Of a DNA stretch of 64,000 bases, positions 1-7,400 are shown piece by piece. The notes beneath the pieces are model-generated. The model was not told the DNA's origin, did not search any database, and saw only the letters and a list, made by a program, of their open reading frames with translations. Location: NCBI RefSeq assembly GCF_012396585.1, contig NZ_JAAXPR010000002.1, forward strand, positions 1 through 64,000, in the 5' to 3' direction. Position numbers and translations under genes: made by a program. The first letter of the stretch is position 1. Each line of letters starts with the position of its first letter. Origin of the DNA: Streptococcus ovuberis. Its GTDB lineage: Bacteria; Bacillota; Bacilli; Lactobacillales; Streptococcaceae.

Positions 1-437
1 AAAATCTAGGCGATTATGAGATTGATACCGTTATTCAGACGCGTGCTAAAAACGAGTGCTTACTGACACTCACAGACAGGAAGAGTCGCTTTCAAATCAT
101 TCGTCTCATTCCTGACAAGTCAGCGACATCAGTAAATCAAGCCTTGAAAGGGATTCTACGAAACTATCACATCAACTCAATCACAGCGGATAACGGGACA
201 GAATTTAGTCGCTTGGCAGAGGTCTTTAATCCTGAGTGTATCTATTATGCTCACCCTTACGCCTCTTGGGAAAGAGGAACCAACGAGAACCATAACCGAC
301 TCATTAGACGATGGTTGCCAAAAGGCACTAAGAAAACGACCACAAGAATGGTCGCCTTCATCGAAAATTGGATTAACAACTATCCAAAGAAATGTTTGAA
401 CTATTTATCTCCTAGACAATTTTTACTAAATGCCTAA
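1..437 (+). CDS. IS30-family transposase, C-terminal part (5' end outside window)
   Basis: The reading frame is open from the first bases of the window (frame of position 3) to a TAA at 435-437, so this is the 3' part of a longer gene. The DDE integrase core is visible: EIDTVI carries the first Asp, TADNGTEF the second, and GTNENHNRLIRR the Glu, an arrangement typical of IS30 transposases. The C-terminus ends in NYLSPRQFLLNA, also family-like. The enzyme would catalyse cut-and-paste or circle-type transposition of its own element. Whether the full copy is intact cannot be judged because the N-terminal helix-turn-helix lies outside the window. Confidence 0.85.
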   Translation, partial: NLGDYEIDTVIQTRAKNECLLTLTDRKSRFQIIRLIPDKSATSVNQALKGILRNYHINSITADNGTEFSRLAEVFNPECIYYAHPYASWERGTNENHNRLIRRWLPKGTKKTTTRMVAFIENWINNYPKKCLNYLSPRQFLLNA

Positions 438-438
438 C

Positions 439-470
439 TTGGACTTGAAATTTAGCAAAGTCCAAATTTT
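439..470 (+). terminator. Hairpin just after the IS30 transposase
   Basis: TTGGACTT (439-446) pairs perfectly with AAGTCCAA (458-465) and is followed by ATTTTT. It starts one base after the stop codon. It can serve as a terminator and probably lies at or near the right end of the IS30 element; the element's terminal inverted repeat cannot be confirmed without the left end. Confidence 0.5.
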
Positions 471-618
471 TAGGTGTTTTATGAGATTTTACTCAAAAAT
501 ATTTGACTTCTTTTCTATAAATAGCTCTTGAAAAGATTGCATTCTATGACTATTGTCCTTGACTTCCTAACTTTTCAGAATAAATTTTTGTATTTCAGAA
601 ATTTATTGGAACTTTTTT

Positions 619-637
619 CTTCATGCGTTTGGCGTGG
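619..637. repeat. 19-bp direct repeat shared with position 3809-3827
   Basis: CTTCATGCGTTTGGCGTGG occurs here and again at 3809-3827, in the same orientation. The second copy spans the start codon of the ISAs1-like transposase relic on the minus strand, so this copy is probably the leftover 5' end of another copy of that element. The rest of 471-660 is AT-rich and holds no gene that I can support. Confidence 0.6.
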
Positions 638-674
638 ATTGATCCTTGCCACAATGGTTTTTTAAAGAATGCTG

Positions 675-683
675 TGGTATAAT
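675..683 (+). promoter_or_regulatory. Extended -10 promoter placed on top of the downstream start codon
   Basis: TGGTATAAT (675-683) is a perfect extended -10 element (TGnTATAAT). A start of transcription about seven bases downstream would fall on the A of the ATG at 690. No good -35 box is seen at the proper distance, which an extended -10 does not require. Confidence 0.65.
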
Positions 684-689
684 AAAGCT

Positions 690-1007
690 ATGGATGCATT
701 AGAAAAAATTGAAGCGATGGAGCAGGTGCTCAGTCAAAGTATAGAGCAGTCAAACCGGTTGTGGCAGATCTTGGAAACTGCTCAAGAGCATATGCCCCGG
801 CTAGAGGATCTCTTTGCCTACTATGGTAGTCCAGAATGGCGCGAGCATTTTGAACTGGATGAGCAGGGGAAAATTCCTAAGCATCTTCCGCGAGGGGTCT
901 TGTCAGAAGATGGGATTTATAATACTATCCTAGATTACCGTGAGTTAGCCCAAACCATGCGAACTCTAGCTGACCAGATTGACCAAGCGATTTCACCTGA
1001 AGAATAG
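690..1007 (+). CDS. DUF4298-like small protein
   Basis: This is a 105-residue acidic, mostly helical soluble protein with no signal peptide or membrane segment. The central part (AYYGSPEWREHFELDEQGKIPKHLP, described here only by its flanks AYYGS and KHLP) and the GVLSEDGIYN stretch match what I recall of the DUF4298 family, whose function is unknown. I chose ATG 690 over an upstream TTG at 669 because that TTG would lie upstream of the -10 box. There is no Shine-Dalgarno sequence in front of 690, and the promoter position suggests a leaderless mRNA. It is followed by a terminator and appears monocistronic. Confidence 0.7.
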   Translation: MDALEKIEAMEQVLSQSIEQSNRLWQILETAQEHMPRLEDLFAYYGSPEWREHFELDEQGKIPKHLPRGVLSEDGIYNTILDYRELAQTMRTLADQIDQAISPEE

Positions 1008-1055
1008 AGGTATTTAGGCTAGGATGCTAAAGGGTTAGTTGAATGATAAGGCGAG

Positions 1056-1090
1056 AGAGGCTGAGGGATTGCTCAACCTCTTTTGGGTGT
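1056..1090 (+). terminator. Terminator after the DUF4298-like gene
   Basis: AGAGG-C-TGAG (1056-1065) pairs with CTCA-A-CCTCT (1072-1081) across a six-base loop, followed by TTT and a further T run. It separates the small gene from rpoE. The rest of the gap also contains CCTAACCT and AGGTTAGG about 40 bases apart (about 1106 and 1146), a second possible stem. Confidence 0.65.
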
Positions 1091-1183
1091 TTTTCTAGCT
1101 ATACCTAACCTTTAGGAGTAGCTTAGTGCTTTTTAAAAGGCTGCTAGGTTAGGTTTAAAAAATAGAGATTTTAAGTATAGCCT

Positions 1184-1212
1184 TTGACTATTTAAGGCTT
1201 TTAGCGTAAAAT
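1184..1212 (+). promoter_or_regulatory. rpoE promoter
   Basis: TTGACT (1184-1189) and TAAAAT (1207-1212) are separated by 17 bp, a sigma-A type promoter. The predicted transcript starts near 1219, giving a leader of under ten bases before the first possible start codon at 1227. Confidence 0.7.
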
Positions 1213-1226
1213 AGGAGGGAGACAAA

Positions 1227-1823
1227 ATGAAGGAGTCTAAGATGGAATTTGAAGTATTTGCTGGTCAAGACAAGACAGAATTATCAATGATTGAAGTAGC
1301 GCGTGCTATTTTAGAATCTCGTGGTCGTGATCATGAGATGTATTTTAATGATCTGGTTAATGCGGTACAGGAGTACCTAGGGCGTTCTAACGGGGAGATC
1401 CGTGATGCTCTTCCTAATTTCTACACAGATTTAAATGTGGATGGCTCTTTTATCTCTTTGGGAGACAACAAATGGGGTCTTCGGTCATGGTATGCTATTG
1501 ACGAAATTGATGAGGAAGTGATCAGCCTTGAGGATGAGGACGAGGATGGAATTCCTAAGCGCAAGAAAAAGCGTGTCAATGCCTTTATGGATGGGGATGA
1601 AGATGCCATTGACTATAACGATGACGATCCAGAAGATGAGGAGCTGTTAGACCGTGACGGCAGCGAGTATGATGACGAGAATCCTGACGACGAGAAGGAC
1701 GAAGTAGAGTCTTACGACGCTGAATTAAACGAGATCATCCCAGATGATGAAATTGATGAGGATGTCGAATTATCGGAAGAAGATGATGACTACTCAGACG
1801 AAGATGTTGAAAATGAAGACTAG
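1227..1823 (+). CDS. rpoE: DNA-directed RNA polymerase delta subunit
   Basis: This is the delta subunit, specific to Firmicutes, which binds core RNA polymerase, increases recycling and tunes promoter sensitivity. The N-terminal globular HARE-HTH domain covers about residues 6-90 ([29 protein letters not shown]). The C-terminal half is an almost wholly Asp/Glu disordered tail after the basic patch [14 protein letters not shown], as expected. AGGAGG at 1213-1218 fits ATG 1227, but AAGGAG at 1230-1235 fits a second ATG at 1242, which would give the usual MEFEVF start; both are plausible. The gene has its own promoter and terminator. Confidence 0.93.
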   Translation: MKESKMEFEVFAGQDKTELSMIEVARAILESRGRDHEMYFNDLVNAVQEYLGRSNGEIRDALPNFYTDLNVDGSFISLGDNKWGLRSWYAIDEIDEEVISLEDEDEDGIPKRKKKRVNAFMDGDEDAIDYNDDDPEDEELLDRDGSEYDDENPDDEKDEVESYDAELNEIIPDDEIDEDVELSEEDDDYSDEDVENED

Positions 1824-1849
1824 ACTCTGTTGTGAAACGTTATTTATTG

Positions 1850-1877
1850 AAAAAAAGCCTTGCAATAGGCTTTTTTT
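1850..1877 (+). terminator. rpoE terminator
   Basis: AAAAAAAGCCT (1850-1860) pairs with AGGCTTTTTTT (1867-1877) with a six-base loop, a strong intrinsic terminator. Its loop contains the -35 box of the rpsD promoter, so the two signals overlap. Confidence 0.85.
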
Positions 1878-1888
1878 TGTGCTACAAT
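1860..1888 (+). promoter_or_regulatory. rpsD promoter
   Basis: TTGCAA (1860-1865) and TACAAT (1883-1888) have 17 bp spacing. The expected start near 1895 leaves a leader of about 150 nt ahead of rpsD. Confidence 0.7.
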
Positions 1889-1894
1889 AATCTT

Positions 1895-2043
1895 TGTGTG
1901 AAATAACAGCAGGACAAAATAAAGCTCGTCAACAGCTTGTCTGCAATACCAGTAACCTTTGCTGTTTGGGCGAAGGCAAGCTGCACGAATTAGGTTTGTC
2001 TACATCGTTATTTCCATAAAATTTATTTATGGAGGACATTGAT
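1895..2043 (+). promoter_or_regulatory. rpsD 5' leader, candidate S4 autoregulatory RNA
   Basis: The leader between the promoter and rpsD is long and can fold (for example GACAAG/CTTGTC and several short GC-rich stems). In Firmicutes, ribosomal protein S4 represses its own monocistronic mRNA by binding a leader pseudoknot. Position and length fit that mechanism; I have not shown that the S4-binding fold is present. Confidence 0.45.
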
Positions 2044-2655
2044 ATGTCACGTTATACAGGACCATCTTGGAAACAAGCGCGTCGCTTGGGTCTTTCACTT
2101 ACGGGTACAGGTAAAGAATTAGCACGTCGTAACTACGTACCAGGGCAACACGGACCAAACAACCGTTCTAAATTGTCAGAATACGGTTTGCAATTAGCTG
2201 AAAAGCAAAAATTACGCTTCTCTTACGGTTTGGGTGAAAAACAATTCCGTAACTTGTTCGTACAAGCTACCAAAATCAAAGAAGGAACTCTTGGTTTCAA
2301 CTTCATGGTTCTTCTTGAGCGTCGTTTGGACAACGTTGTTTACCGTCTTGGCCTTGCGACTACACGTCGTCAAGCACGTCAATTCGTAAACCACGGCCAC
2401 ATCCTTGTTGACGGTAAACGTGTAGATATCCCATCATACCGCGTTGAAGTTGGTCAAGTGATCTCAGTTCGTGAAAAATCTGCTAAAGTTCCAGCTATCT
2501 TGGAAGCTGTTGAAGCAACTCTTGGACGTCCAGCTTTCGTATCTTTCGATGCTGAAAAATTGGAAGGTTCATTGACTCGTCTGCCAGAACGCGACGAAAT
2601 AAACCCAGAAATCAACGAAGCCCTTGTCGTAGAATTCTACAACAAAATGCTTTAA
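2044..2655 (+). CDS. rpsD: 30S ribosomal protein S4
   Basis: Primary binder of 16S rRNA 5' domain and nucleator of small-subunit assembly, 203 residues, the normal length. The S4 RNA-binding domain lies at about residues 93-155 ([34 protein letters not shown]). The start is ATG 2044 because GGAGG (2031-2035) sits eight bases upstream and the protein then begins MSRYTGP as in other streptococci; the in-frame ATG at 2029 overlaps that ribosome binding site. As in other Firmicutes it stands apart from the alpha operon. Confidence 0.96.
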   Translation: MSRYTGPSWKQARRLGLSLTGTGKELARRNYVPGQHGPNNRSKLSEYGLQLAEKQKLRFSYGLGEKQFRNLFVQATKIKEGTLGFNFMVLLERRLDNVVYRLGLATTRRQARQFVNHGHILVDGKRVDIPSYRVEVGQVISVREKSAKVPAILEAVEATLGRPAFVSFDAEKLEGSLTRLPERDEINPEINEALVVEFYNKML

Positions 2656-2675
2656 TTTTAAGAGTTATCTTACAG

Positions 2676-2699
2676 AAAGCCTACAACAGTGGGCTTTTT
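2676..2699 (+). terminator. rpsD terminator
   Basis: AAAGCC (2676-2681) pairs with GGGCTTT (2691-2697), followed by TT. A compact intrinsic terminator. Confidence 0.75.
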
Positions 2700-2871
2700 G
2701 CTTTGTCTTAAAATGTTGATTTCTGGGTTTGTTCAGTTATGGCTTCAAGCCAGTTTTTCTCGGAGAGAAAAATGAGAAAACCACCAGCTAAGCTGGTGGT
2801 TGATAAGGCTTCTAGCTTCCATTTATTTTTCCTAGTATAATCTAATTGTTCAGGTTAGATACAGAAAGGAG

Positions 2872-2896
2872 TAAAATAGTCCAATGGACTATTTTA
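2872..2896 (+). promoter_or_regulatory. Hairpin between ribosome binding site and start codon of tnpA
   Basis: TAAAATAGTCC (2872-2882) pairs perfectly with GGACTATTTTA (2886-2896). A good Shine-Dalgarno sequence (GAAAGGAG, about 2863-2870) lies before the hairpin and the ATG at 2900 three bases after it. Folding would bring the two within normal distance. IS200 elements are known to carry leader hairpins that limit transposase synthesis. Confidence 0.6.
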
Positions 2897-2899
2897 GCA

Positions 2900-3372
2900 A
2901 TGGCTAAAACCAGTTATAGTTTATCACACACCAAATGGATGTGCTCTATCACATCGTCTTCACTCCGAAGTATCGTAGAAAGTCCATCTACTATAAAATT
3001 AGACAAGACCTCATCGATATTTTCCGTCATCTATGCCAGTACAAAGGAGTAGAAATTATAGAAGGGCACATGATGCCAGATCACGTTCACATGCTTGTGC
3101 TGATACCACCCAAACTAGCGATTTCCGATTTTATGGGATATTTAAAAAGTAAGAGTGCTTTGATGATATTTGATAGACATTCGAATTTAAAGTATAAATA
3201 CGGAAATCGTAAGTTTTGGGCGAGGGGTTATTACGTCAGTACTATCGGATTAAACGAACAAACCGTAGCGAAGTATATTCGCGAGCAAGAGAAGGACGAC
3301 ATAGCTCTAGATAAGTTGAGCGTTAAAGAATACGAAGATCCCTTTTCAGATGGAGGATTTAGAACAAGATAA
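2900..3372 (+). pseudogene. tnpA: IS200/IS605 Y1 transposase TnpA, frameshifted near codon 15
   Basis: Residues 1-15 (MAKTSYSLSHTKWMC) are encoded in the frame of 2900. The remainder (YHIVFTPKYRRK onward) is in the frame of 2935. Only two bases (2945-2946) lie between the Cys and Tyr codons where three are expected, so one base appears to be missing. The downstream part keeps the HUH metal motif DHVHMLV and the helix with the candidate catalytic Tyr (VAKYIREQEKD). A shortened 145-residue protein could start at ATG 2935 (MDVLYH), but it would lack the N-terminal strand and a ribosome binding site. Confidence 0.75.
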
Positions 3373-3510
3373 AAGCCCGTTGTTACGGGCAATAGTCAAG
3401 TAATAGAAGCATAACCTGAACAACGTTCAGCGAGCGTCTTTAGACGCTACTGGAGTTTAACGGCTTATAGCCGGTGTACAAGCCACCCGTTTTCACGGGT
3501 GGTTATGATT

Positions 3511-3814
3511 GAACGTTAAGCTCTTTTAAACGGTCTGAATTAACAAGACTAACCACACGCTCTAGAGTATCGTGAGATGGACAACCATCGCTCAAATCAA
3601 CCTATTCTCCTAAAGGACCTTCATTCATTTCAATAAAATCTTCCATCTCTTTCCATGTTTCAATCCCAGCTAACTGACAAACAAAGACAAGAAATAGAGT
3701 GGTTGATAAGGGATAGCGAGTTTTCCAAGATTGACGACGATCCAATTCACCTGCGCAATCATCAATAGAAATAATAAAATCAATCTAGCTTTCTGAAAAC
3801 AATATCTCCTTCAT
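3511..3814 (-). pseudogene. ISAs1-family transposase relic (N-terminal third, two in-frame stops)
   Basis: On the minus strand from ATG at 3814-3812 the translation begins MKEILFSES, hits a TAG, and continues through DRRQSWKTRYPLSTTLFLV and QLAGIETWKEMEDF to a second TAG. It then runs on through DLSDGCPSHDTLERVVS before the homology ends at the edge of the IS200 element near 3511. The pattern of RRYPL..LLF, LAG...W..ME and PSHDTL is that of ISAs1/H-repeat transposases (DDE_Tnp_1-associated domain). The catalytic region is missing, so the gene is dead. Confidence 0.75.
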
Positions 3815-4070
3815 GCGTTTGGCGTGGGAAGCATTGAAATGTCTTTTCTTGAGAATGATTTGCCTGTGTTTCAAACACAATAAAATCTATTCAAGAAAGG
3901 GCCTTTTTAAGGGGCTGTCTGACAGGGGTGAGTTCGTTGGCGTTGAATTAAGTGTCTTTTGAGTTAGTTCTTTTTCCAGAGATGTGATAAAGCACGGGCG
4001 CTTTACAATCAATACCGTAAGTCATCCCTCTAGTTTATTTGAGTAAGTGTTCATCTATCTCTGCTTTTGT
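3815..4070. other. Gap without genes upstream of prs
   Basis: No supported gene. It begins with the 5' flank of the ISAs1 relic, including the second copy of the 19-bp repeat (3809-3827). It then holds degenerate sequence with many stops in all frames. Confidence 0.5.
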
Positions 4071-4099
4071 TTGAAATATCTTAGCAAAACCGTTACAAT
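4071..4099 (+). promoter_or_regulatory. prs promoter
   Basis: TTGAAA (4071-4076) and TACAAT (4094-4099) are 17 bp apart. The leader to ATG 4139 is about 35 nt. Confidence 0.65.
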
Positions 4100-4138
4100 A
4101 GAATAAGGAATGTTTCTTAAATTAAAATGGAGGGCAGT

Positions 4139-5104
4139 ATGTCATACGCTAACTTAAAGTTGTTTGCGCTATCGTCAAATCAGGAACTGGCTAAAAAAGT
4201 GGCTGATAGTATGGGGATTTCGCTTGGGAAATCAACGGTCAAGCATTTTTCAGATGGTGAAATTCAGGTCAATATTGAAGAATCGATCCGTGGTTCTCAG
4301 GTCTATATCTTGCAGTCAACTTCGTCACCAGTTAATGATAATTTGATGGAAATTCTCATTATGGTGGATGCTCTCAAGCGTGCTAGCGCTGAATCAGTCA
4401 ATATTGTGATGCCTTATTACGGTTATGCCCGTCAGGACCGTAAGGCTAGAGCGCGTGAGCCAATCACGTCAAAATTAGTAGCCAATATGCTTCAAGTGGC
4501 AGGTGTTGATCGCCTTTTAACCATTGATTTGCATGCTTCACAGATTCAAGGTTTCTTTGATATCCCTGTTGACCATCTTTTAGGGGCACCTTTGATTGCG
4601 GACTATTTTGAACGTCGTGGGATGACAGGTGCTGATTATGTAGTGGTTTCTCCAGACCACGGTGGCGTGACCAGGGCGCGTAAGTTGGCAGAATTTTTAA
4701 AGACTCCTATTGCCATCATTGACAAGCGTCGGTCAGTGGATAAGATGAACACTTCTGAGGTGATGAATATTATCGGTAAGGTAGACGGCAAGACCTGTAT
4801 TCTGATTGATGATATGATTGACACAGCAGGAACCATTTGCCATGCGGCGGATGCTTTGGCAGAGGCGGGAGCAGTAGCTGTTTATGCTAGCTGTACCCAC
4901 CCAGTCTTATCCGGACCTGCCATGGATAATATTGCTAAATCTGCGATTGAGAAATTAGTTGTTCTGGATACGATTTATCTGCCGGAAGACCGCTTGATAG
5001 ATAAGGTTGAACAGATTTCGATTGCTGACTTGCTGGCGGATGCTATTGTGCGGATTCATGAAAAACGTCCTTTATCTCCTCTATTTGAAGGAAAGAAGCT
5101 TTAA
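4139..5104 (+). CDS. prs: Ribose-phosphate pyrophosphokinase
   Basis: Makes PRPP from ribose 5-phosphate and ATP, for nucleotide, His, Trp and NAD synthesis; cytosolic. The 321-residue length is normal. Seen in the sequence: [18 protein letters not shown] (divalent cation and flexible-loop region), the catalytic loop after SPDHGG, and the PRPP-binding motif [11 protein letters not shown] at about residues 220-230. ATG 4139 is preferred over ATG 4127 because GGAGG at 4129-4133 is the ribosome binding site for 4139 and the protein then begins MSYANLKLF. Streptococci often have a second prs; this one sits next to the aminotransferase-recO-plsX cluster as in relatives. Confidence 0.95.
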   Translation: MSYANLKLFALSSNQELAKKVADSMGISLGKSTVKHFSDGEIQVNIEESIRGSQVYILQSTSSPVNDNLMEILIMVDALKRASAESVNIVMPYYGYARQDRKARAREPITSKLVANMLQVAGVDRLLTIDLHASQIQGFFDIPVDHLLGAPLIADYFERRGMTGADYVVVSPDHGGVTRARKLAEFLKTPIAIIDKRRSVDKMNTSEVMNIIGKVDGKTCILIDDMIDTAGTICHAADALAEAGAVAVYASCTHPVLSGPAMDNIAKSAIEKLVVLDTIYLPEDRLIDKVEQISIADLLADAIVRIHEKRPLSPLFEGKKL

Positions 5105-5138
5105 TTTAAAGGGACTTTGGGAAAGTAGAGAAGTGCTT

Positions 5139-5272
5139 GGGGAAAACTTGAATCGGTGACACTAAAATCTCAATCCAATATAGTTGAGTACCAGATGGCT
5201 TATCGTTATGCAGGTGGAAAAGACACCACTAAGAAGGTCTTGTCAACGTGGTATGAGGGAGTCAGCTGGTAA
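5139..5272 (+). other. Unidentified reading-frame fragment in the prs-aminotransferase gap
   Basis: After a TAG, an open stretch without a start codon ends in EYQMAYRYAGGKDTTKKVL followed by STWYEGVSW and TAA near 5272. The composition looks protein-like rather than random, and a C-terminal fragment of a lost gene is the simplest reading. I do not recognise the family. The gap (5105-5369) otherwise holds a terminator and a promoter. Confidence 0.3.
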
Positions 5273-5305
5273 GTAATTTCATGGGTAGCTTTTAGAAATA
5301 GATGG

Positions 5306-5339
5306 AAATTGGGAGAAGGTGAGCCTCTTCCAATTTTTT
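5306..5339 (+). terminator. Terminator upstream of the aminotransferase gene
   Basis: AAATTGG-GAGAAGG (5306-5319) pairs with CCTCTTCCAATTT (5324 onward), followed by T residues to 5339. Confidence 0.7.
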
Positions 5340-5369
5340 GACGCCTCCTGTCAGGGAGTGCTTTCTCAT

Positions 5370-5398
5370 TTAACATTTTCTGAAAATTGCGATATAAT
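5370..5398 (+). promoter_or_regulatory. Promoter of the aminotransferase-recO(-plsX-acpP) unit
   Basis: TTAACA (5370-5375) and TATAAT (5393-5398) are 17 bp apart, close to consensus. Confidence 0.75.
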
Positions 5399-5420
5399 AG
5401 TCTAAAGATTGGAGAAACCT

Positions 5421-6599
5421 ATGGATTTAAGTAAACGATTTAATAAACAATTGGACAAGATTCAAATTTCAATGATTCGTCAGTTTGATCAGTCGATTTC
5501 GGATGTTCCTGGTATTTTGAAGCTGACGCTGGGAGAGCCTGACTTTACGACGCCAGAACATGTAAAAGAGGCTGCTAAGGCAGCGATTGATGCCAACCAG
5601 AGTTATTATACAGGAATGAGTGGACTCTTGGAGCTACGTCAGGCAGCAGCTGACTTTGTCCAAGAAAAGTATAACCTAACCTACGATCCAGCTAGCGAAA
5701 TCTTGGTGACAGTAGGGGCGACAGAGGCGCTTTCCGCTAGCTTAGTAGCTATTATTGAGTCGGGTGACACCGTTTTGTTGCCTGCGCCAGCTTATCCTGG
5801 CTATGAGCCGATTGTGACTATGGTTGGTGGTTCCATCGTTGAGATTGATACGACAGCGAATCAGTTTGTCTTGACCCCGGAAATGTTGGAGACTGCTATC
5901 TTAGAGCAAGGGGACCGATTGAAAGCAGTCATCCTTAATTACCCCGCCAATCCGACAGGCGTGACCTACTCGAGAGAGCAGATGGCAGGTCTTGCCGAAG
6001 TGCTGAAAAAGTATGACATTTTTGTTATTTCAGATGAGGTGTATGCAGAATTGACTTATTCTGAAGGACGCCATGTATCCATTGCAGAATTCTTACCAGA
6101 TCAAACGATCGTTATTTCAGGTCTTTCGAAGAGCCATGCCATGACAGGTTGGCGGATCGGATTGATTTTTGCCCCAGCTACCTTGACAGCGCAGTTAATC
6201 AAGAGCCATCAGTACCTCGTAACAGCTGCGGCGACGGTTGCCCAGCATGGTGCCTTAGAAGCCTTAAAAAATGGCAAAGATGATGCTCTGCCGATGAAGG
6301 AAGCTTATATGAAGCGTCGGGATCTGATTATTGAAAAAATGACTGCTCTTAGCTTTGAAATCATCCGTCCAGATGGTGCTTTTTATATCTTTGCCAAGAT
6401 TCCAGCGGGTTATAATCAAAATTCTTTCGACTTTCTGCAAAAATTTGCTCGTAAGGAGGCGGTAGCCTTTATACCTGGAGCTGCCTTTGGGCAATATGGT
6501 GAAGGTTATGTTCGGATTTCTTATGCAGCTAGCATGGAAACCATTGAGGAGGCCATGAAGCGTTTGGCGCGTTTTATGGAATCGGATGAATCGCGTTGA
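5421..6599 (+). CDS. Class I PLP-dependent aminotransferase (aspartate/aromatic type)
   Basis: A 392-residue fold-type I aminotransferase. The PLP lysine is in SGLSKSHAMTGWRIG, the substrate-carboxylate Arg is in EGYVRISYA, and the cofactor region shows YPANPTGVTY and SDEVYAELTY. In streptococci the gene at this location is annotated as an aromatic or aspartate aminotransferase; substrate choice cannot be read from sequence. ATG 5421 has GGAG seven bases upstream and is preferred to the in-frame TTG at 5409. The 3' end overlaps recO by 14 bases, indicating co-transcription. Confidence 0.9.
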   Translation: MDLSKRFNKQLDKIQISMIRQFDQSISDVPGILKLTLGEPDFTTPEHVKEAAKAAIDANQSYYTGMSGLLELRQAAADFVQEKYNLTYDPASEILVTVGATEALSASLVAIIESGDTVLLPAPAYPGYEPIVTMVGGSIVEIDTTANQFVLTPEMLETAILEQGDRLKAVILNYPANPTGVTYSREQMAGLAEVLKKYDIFVISDEVYAELTYSEGRHVSIAEFLPDQTIVISGLSKSHAMTGWRIGLIFAPATLTAQLIKSHQYLVTAAATVAQHGALEALKNGKDDALPMKEAYMKRRDLIIEKMTALSFEIIRPDGAFYIFAKIPAGYNQNSFDFLQKFARKEAVAFIPGAAFGQYGEGYVRISYAASMETIEEAMKRLARFMESDESR

Positions 6600-7350
6600 G
6601 ACAAAGGGTTTGGTCCTCTATAACCGCCCTTATCGCGAGCAGGATATGCTGGTAAAGATTTTTACGGAATCTTATGGCAAACGGATGTTCTTTGTGCGGC
6701 ATGCTCATGACTCTAAGTTGACCAGTGTTATCCAGCCATTGACGGCCTCGTCTTTTATTGTTAATTTAAATGCGACAGGCTTTAGTTTTATTGAAGATTA
6801 TCGAGAGAGTCATACCTTTCCAAAGGTTAATGGGGATATTTTTTCGCTGTCTTATGCCACTTATCTGCTTGCTTTGGCAGATGCTGCCCTTCAAGACAAT
6901 GTGTCAGATCCAGCCCTCTTTGCTTTTTTATCAAAAACCTTGGCTTTGATGGAGCAAGGACTGGATATTGAGGTCTTGACCAATATTTTTGAAGTGCAAA
7001 TCTTAAGCCGATTTGGGGTCAGTTTAAATTTTGACGAATGCCTGGTCTGTCACCGTGTTGGTCAGCCTTTGGATTTTTCCTATAAATACAACGGTTGTCT
7101 GTGTCCCCAACATCAGCATCAGGATAGCCATCGTGTTCATGTAGACCCAAATGTCATCTATCTCTTGAGCCGTTTCCAAGGAATTCAATTTACGGACTTG
7201 GAGACGATTTCGATTAAGTCAGAAATGAAACAAAAATTGCGAACCTTTATCGATCAGCTGTACGAGGAATACGTGGGAATTCATCTCAAGGCTAAAAAGT
7301 TTATTGATGATATGGCTCAATGGGGTCACCTCCTCAAGGATAATCGCTGA
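6586..7350 (+). CDS. recO: DNA repair protein RecO
   Basis: Recombination mediator of the RecFOR pathway that loads RecA onto SSB-coated single strands. It has 254 residues, with an N-terminal OB fold (METKGLVLYNRPYREQD-like start, here MNRVETKGLVL) and a C-terminal helical part with a zinc-binding cluster (CLVC around residue 149 and CLCPQH around residue 173). The start lies inside the 3' end of the aminotransferase gene, so translation is probably coupled; no strong ribosome binding site is seen. Confidence 0.93.
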   Translation: MNRVETKGLVLYNRPYREQDMLVKIFTESYGKRMFFVRHAHDSKLTSVIQPLTASSFIVNLNATGFSFIEDYRESHTFPKVNGDIFSLSYATYLLALADAALQDNVSDPALFAFLSKTLALMEQGLDIEVLTNIFEVQILSRFGVSLNFDECLVCHRVGQPLDFSYKYNGCLCPQHQHQDSHRVHVDPNVIYLLSRFQGIQFTDLETISIKSEMKQKLRTFIDQLYEEYVGIHLKAKKFIDDMAQWGHLLKDNR

Positions 7351-7400
7351 AGAATATGATAAAATAGAGCTATTGATTGAGCTATAGCAAAGGAGAGAAA

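Larger units (their letters stand above)
2775..3512 (+). mobile_element. IS200/IS605-type insertion sequence
   Basis: The element is bounded by the subterminal hairpins typical of single-strand transposing IS200/IS605 elements. The left one is ACCACCAGCT (2780-2789) with AGCTGGTGGT (2791-2800). The right one is CCACCCG (3483-3489) with CGGGTGG (3496-3502). It encodes only a Y1 transposase (tnpA) and no TnpB. A further stem GCCCGT/ACGGGC (3375-3390) follows the transposase stop. The exact tips are not determined. Its right end abuts the relic of an ISAs1-type transposase. Confidence 0.8.
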
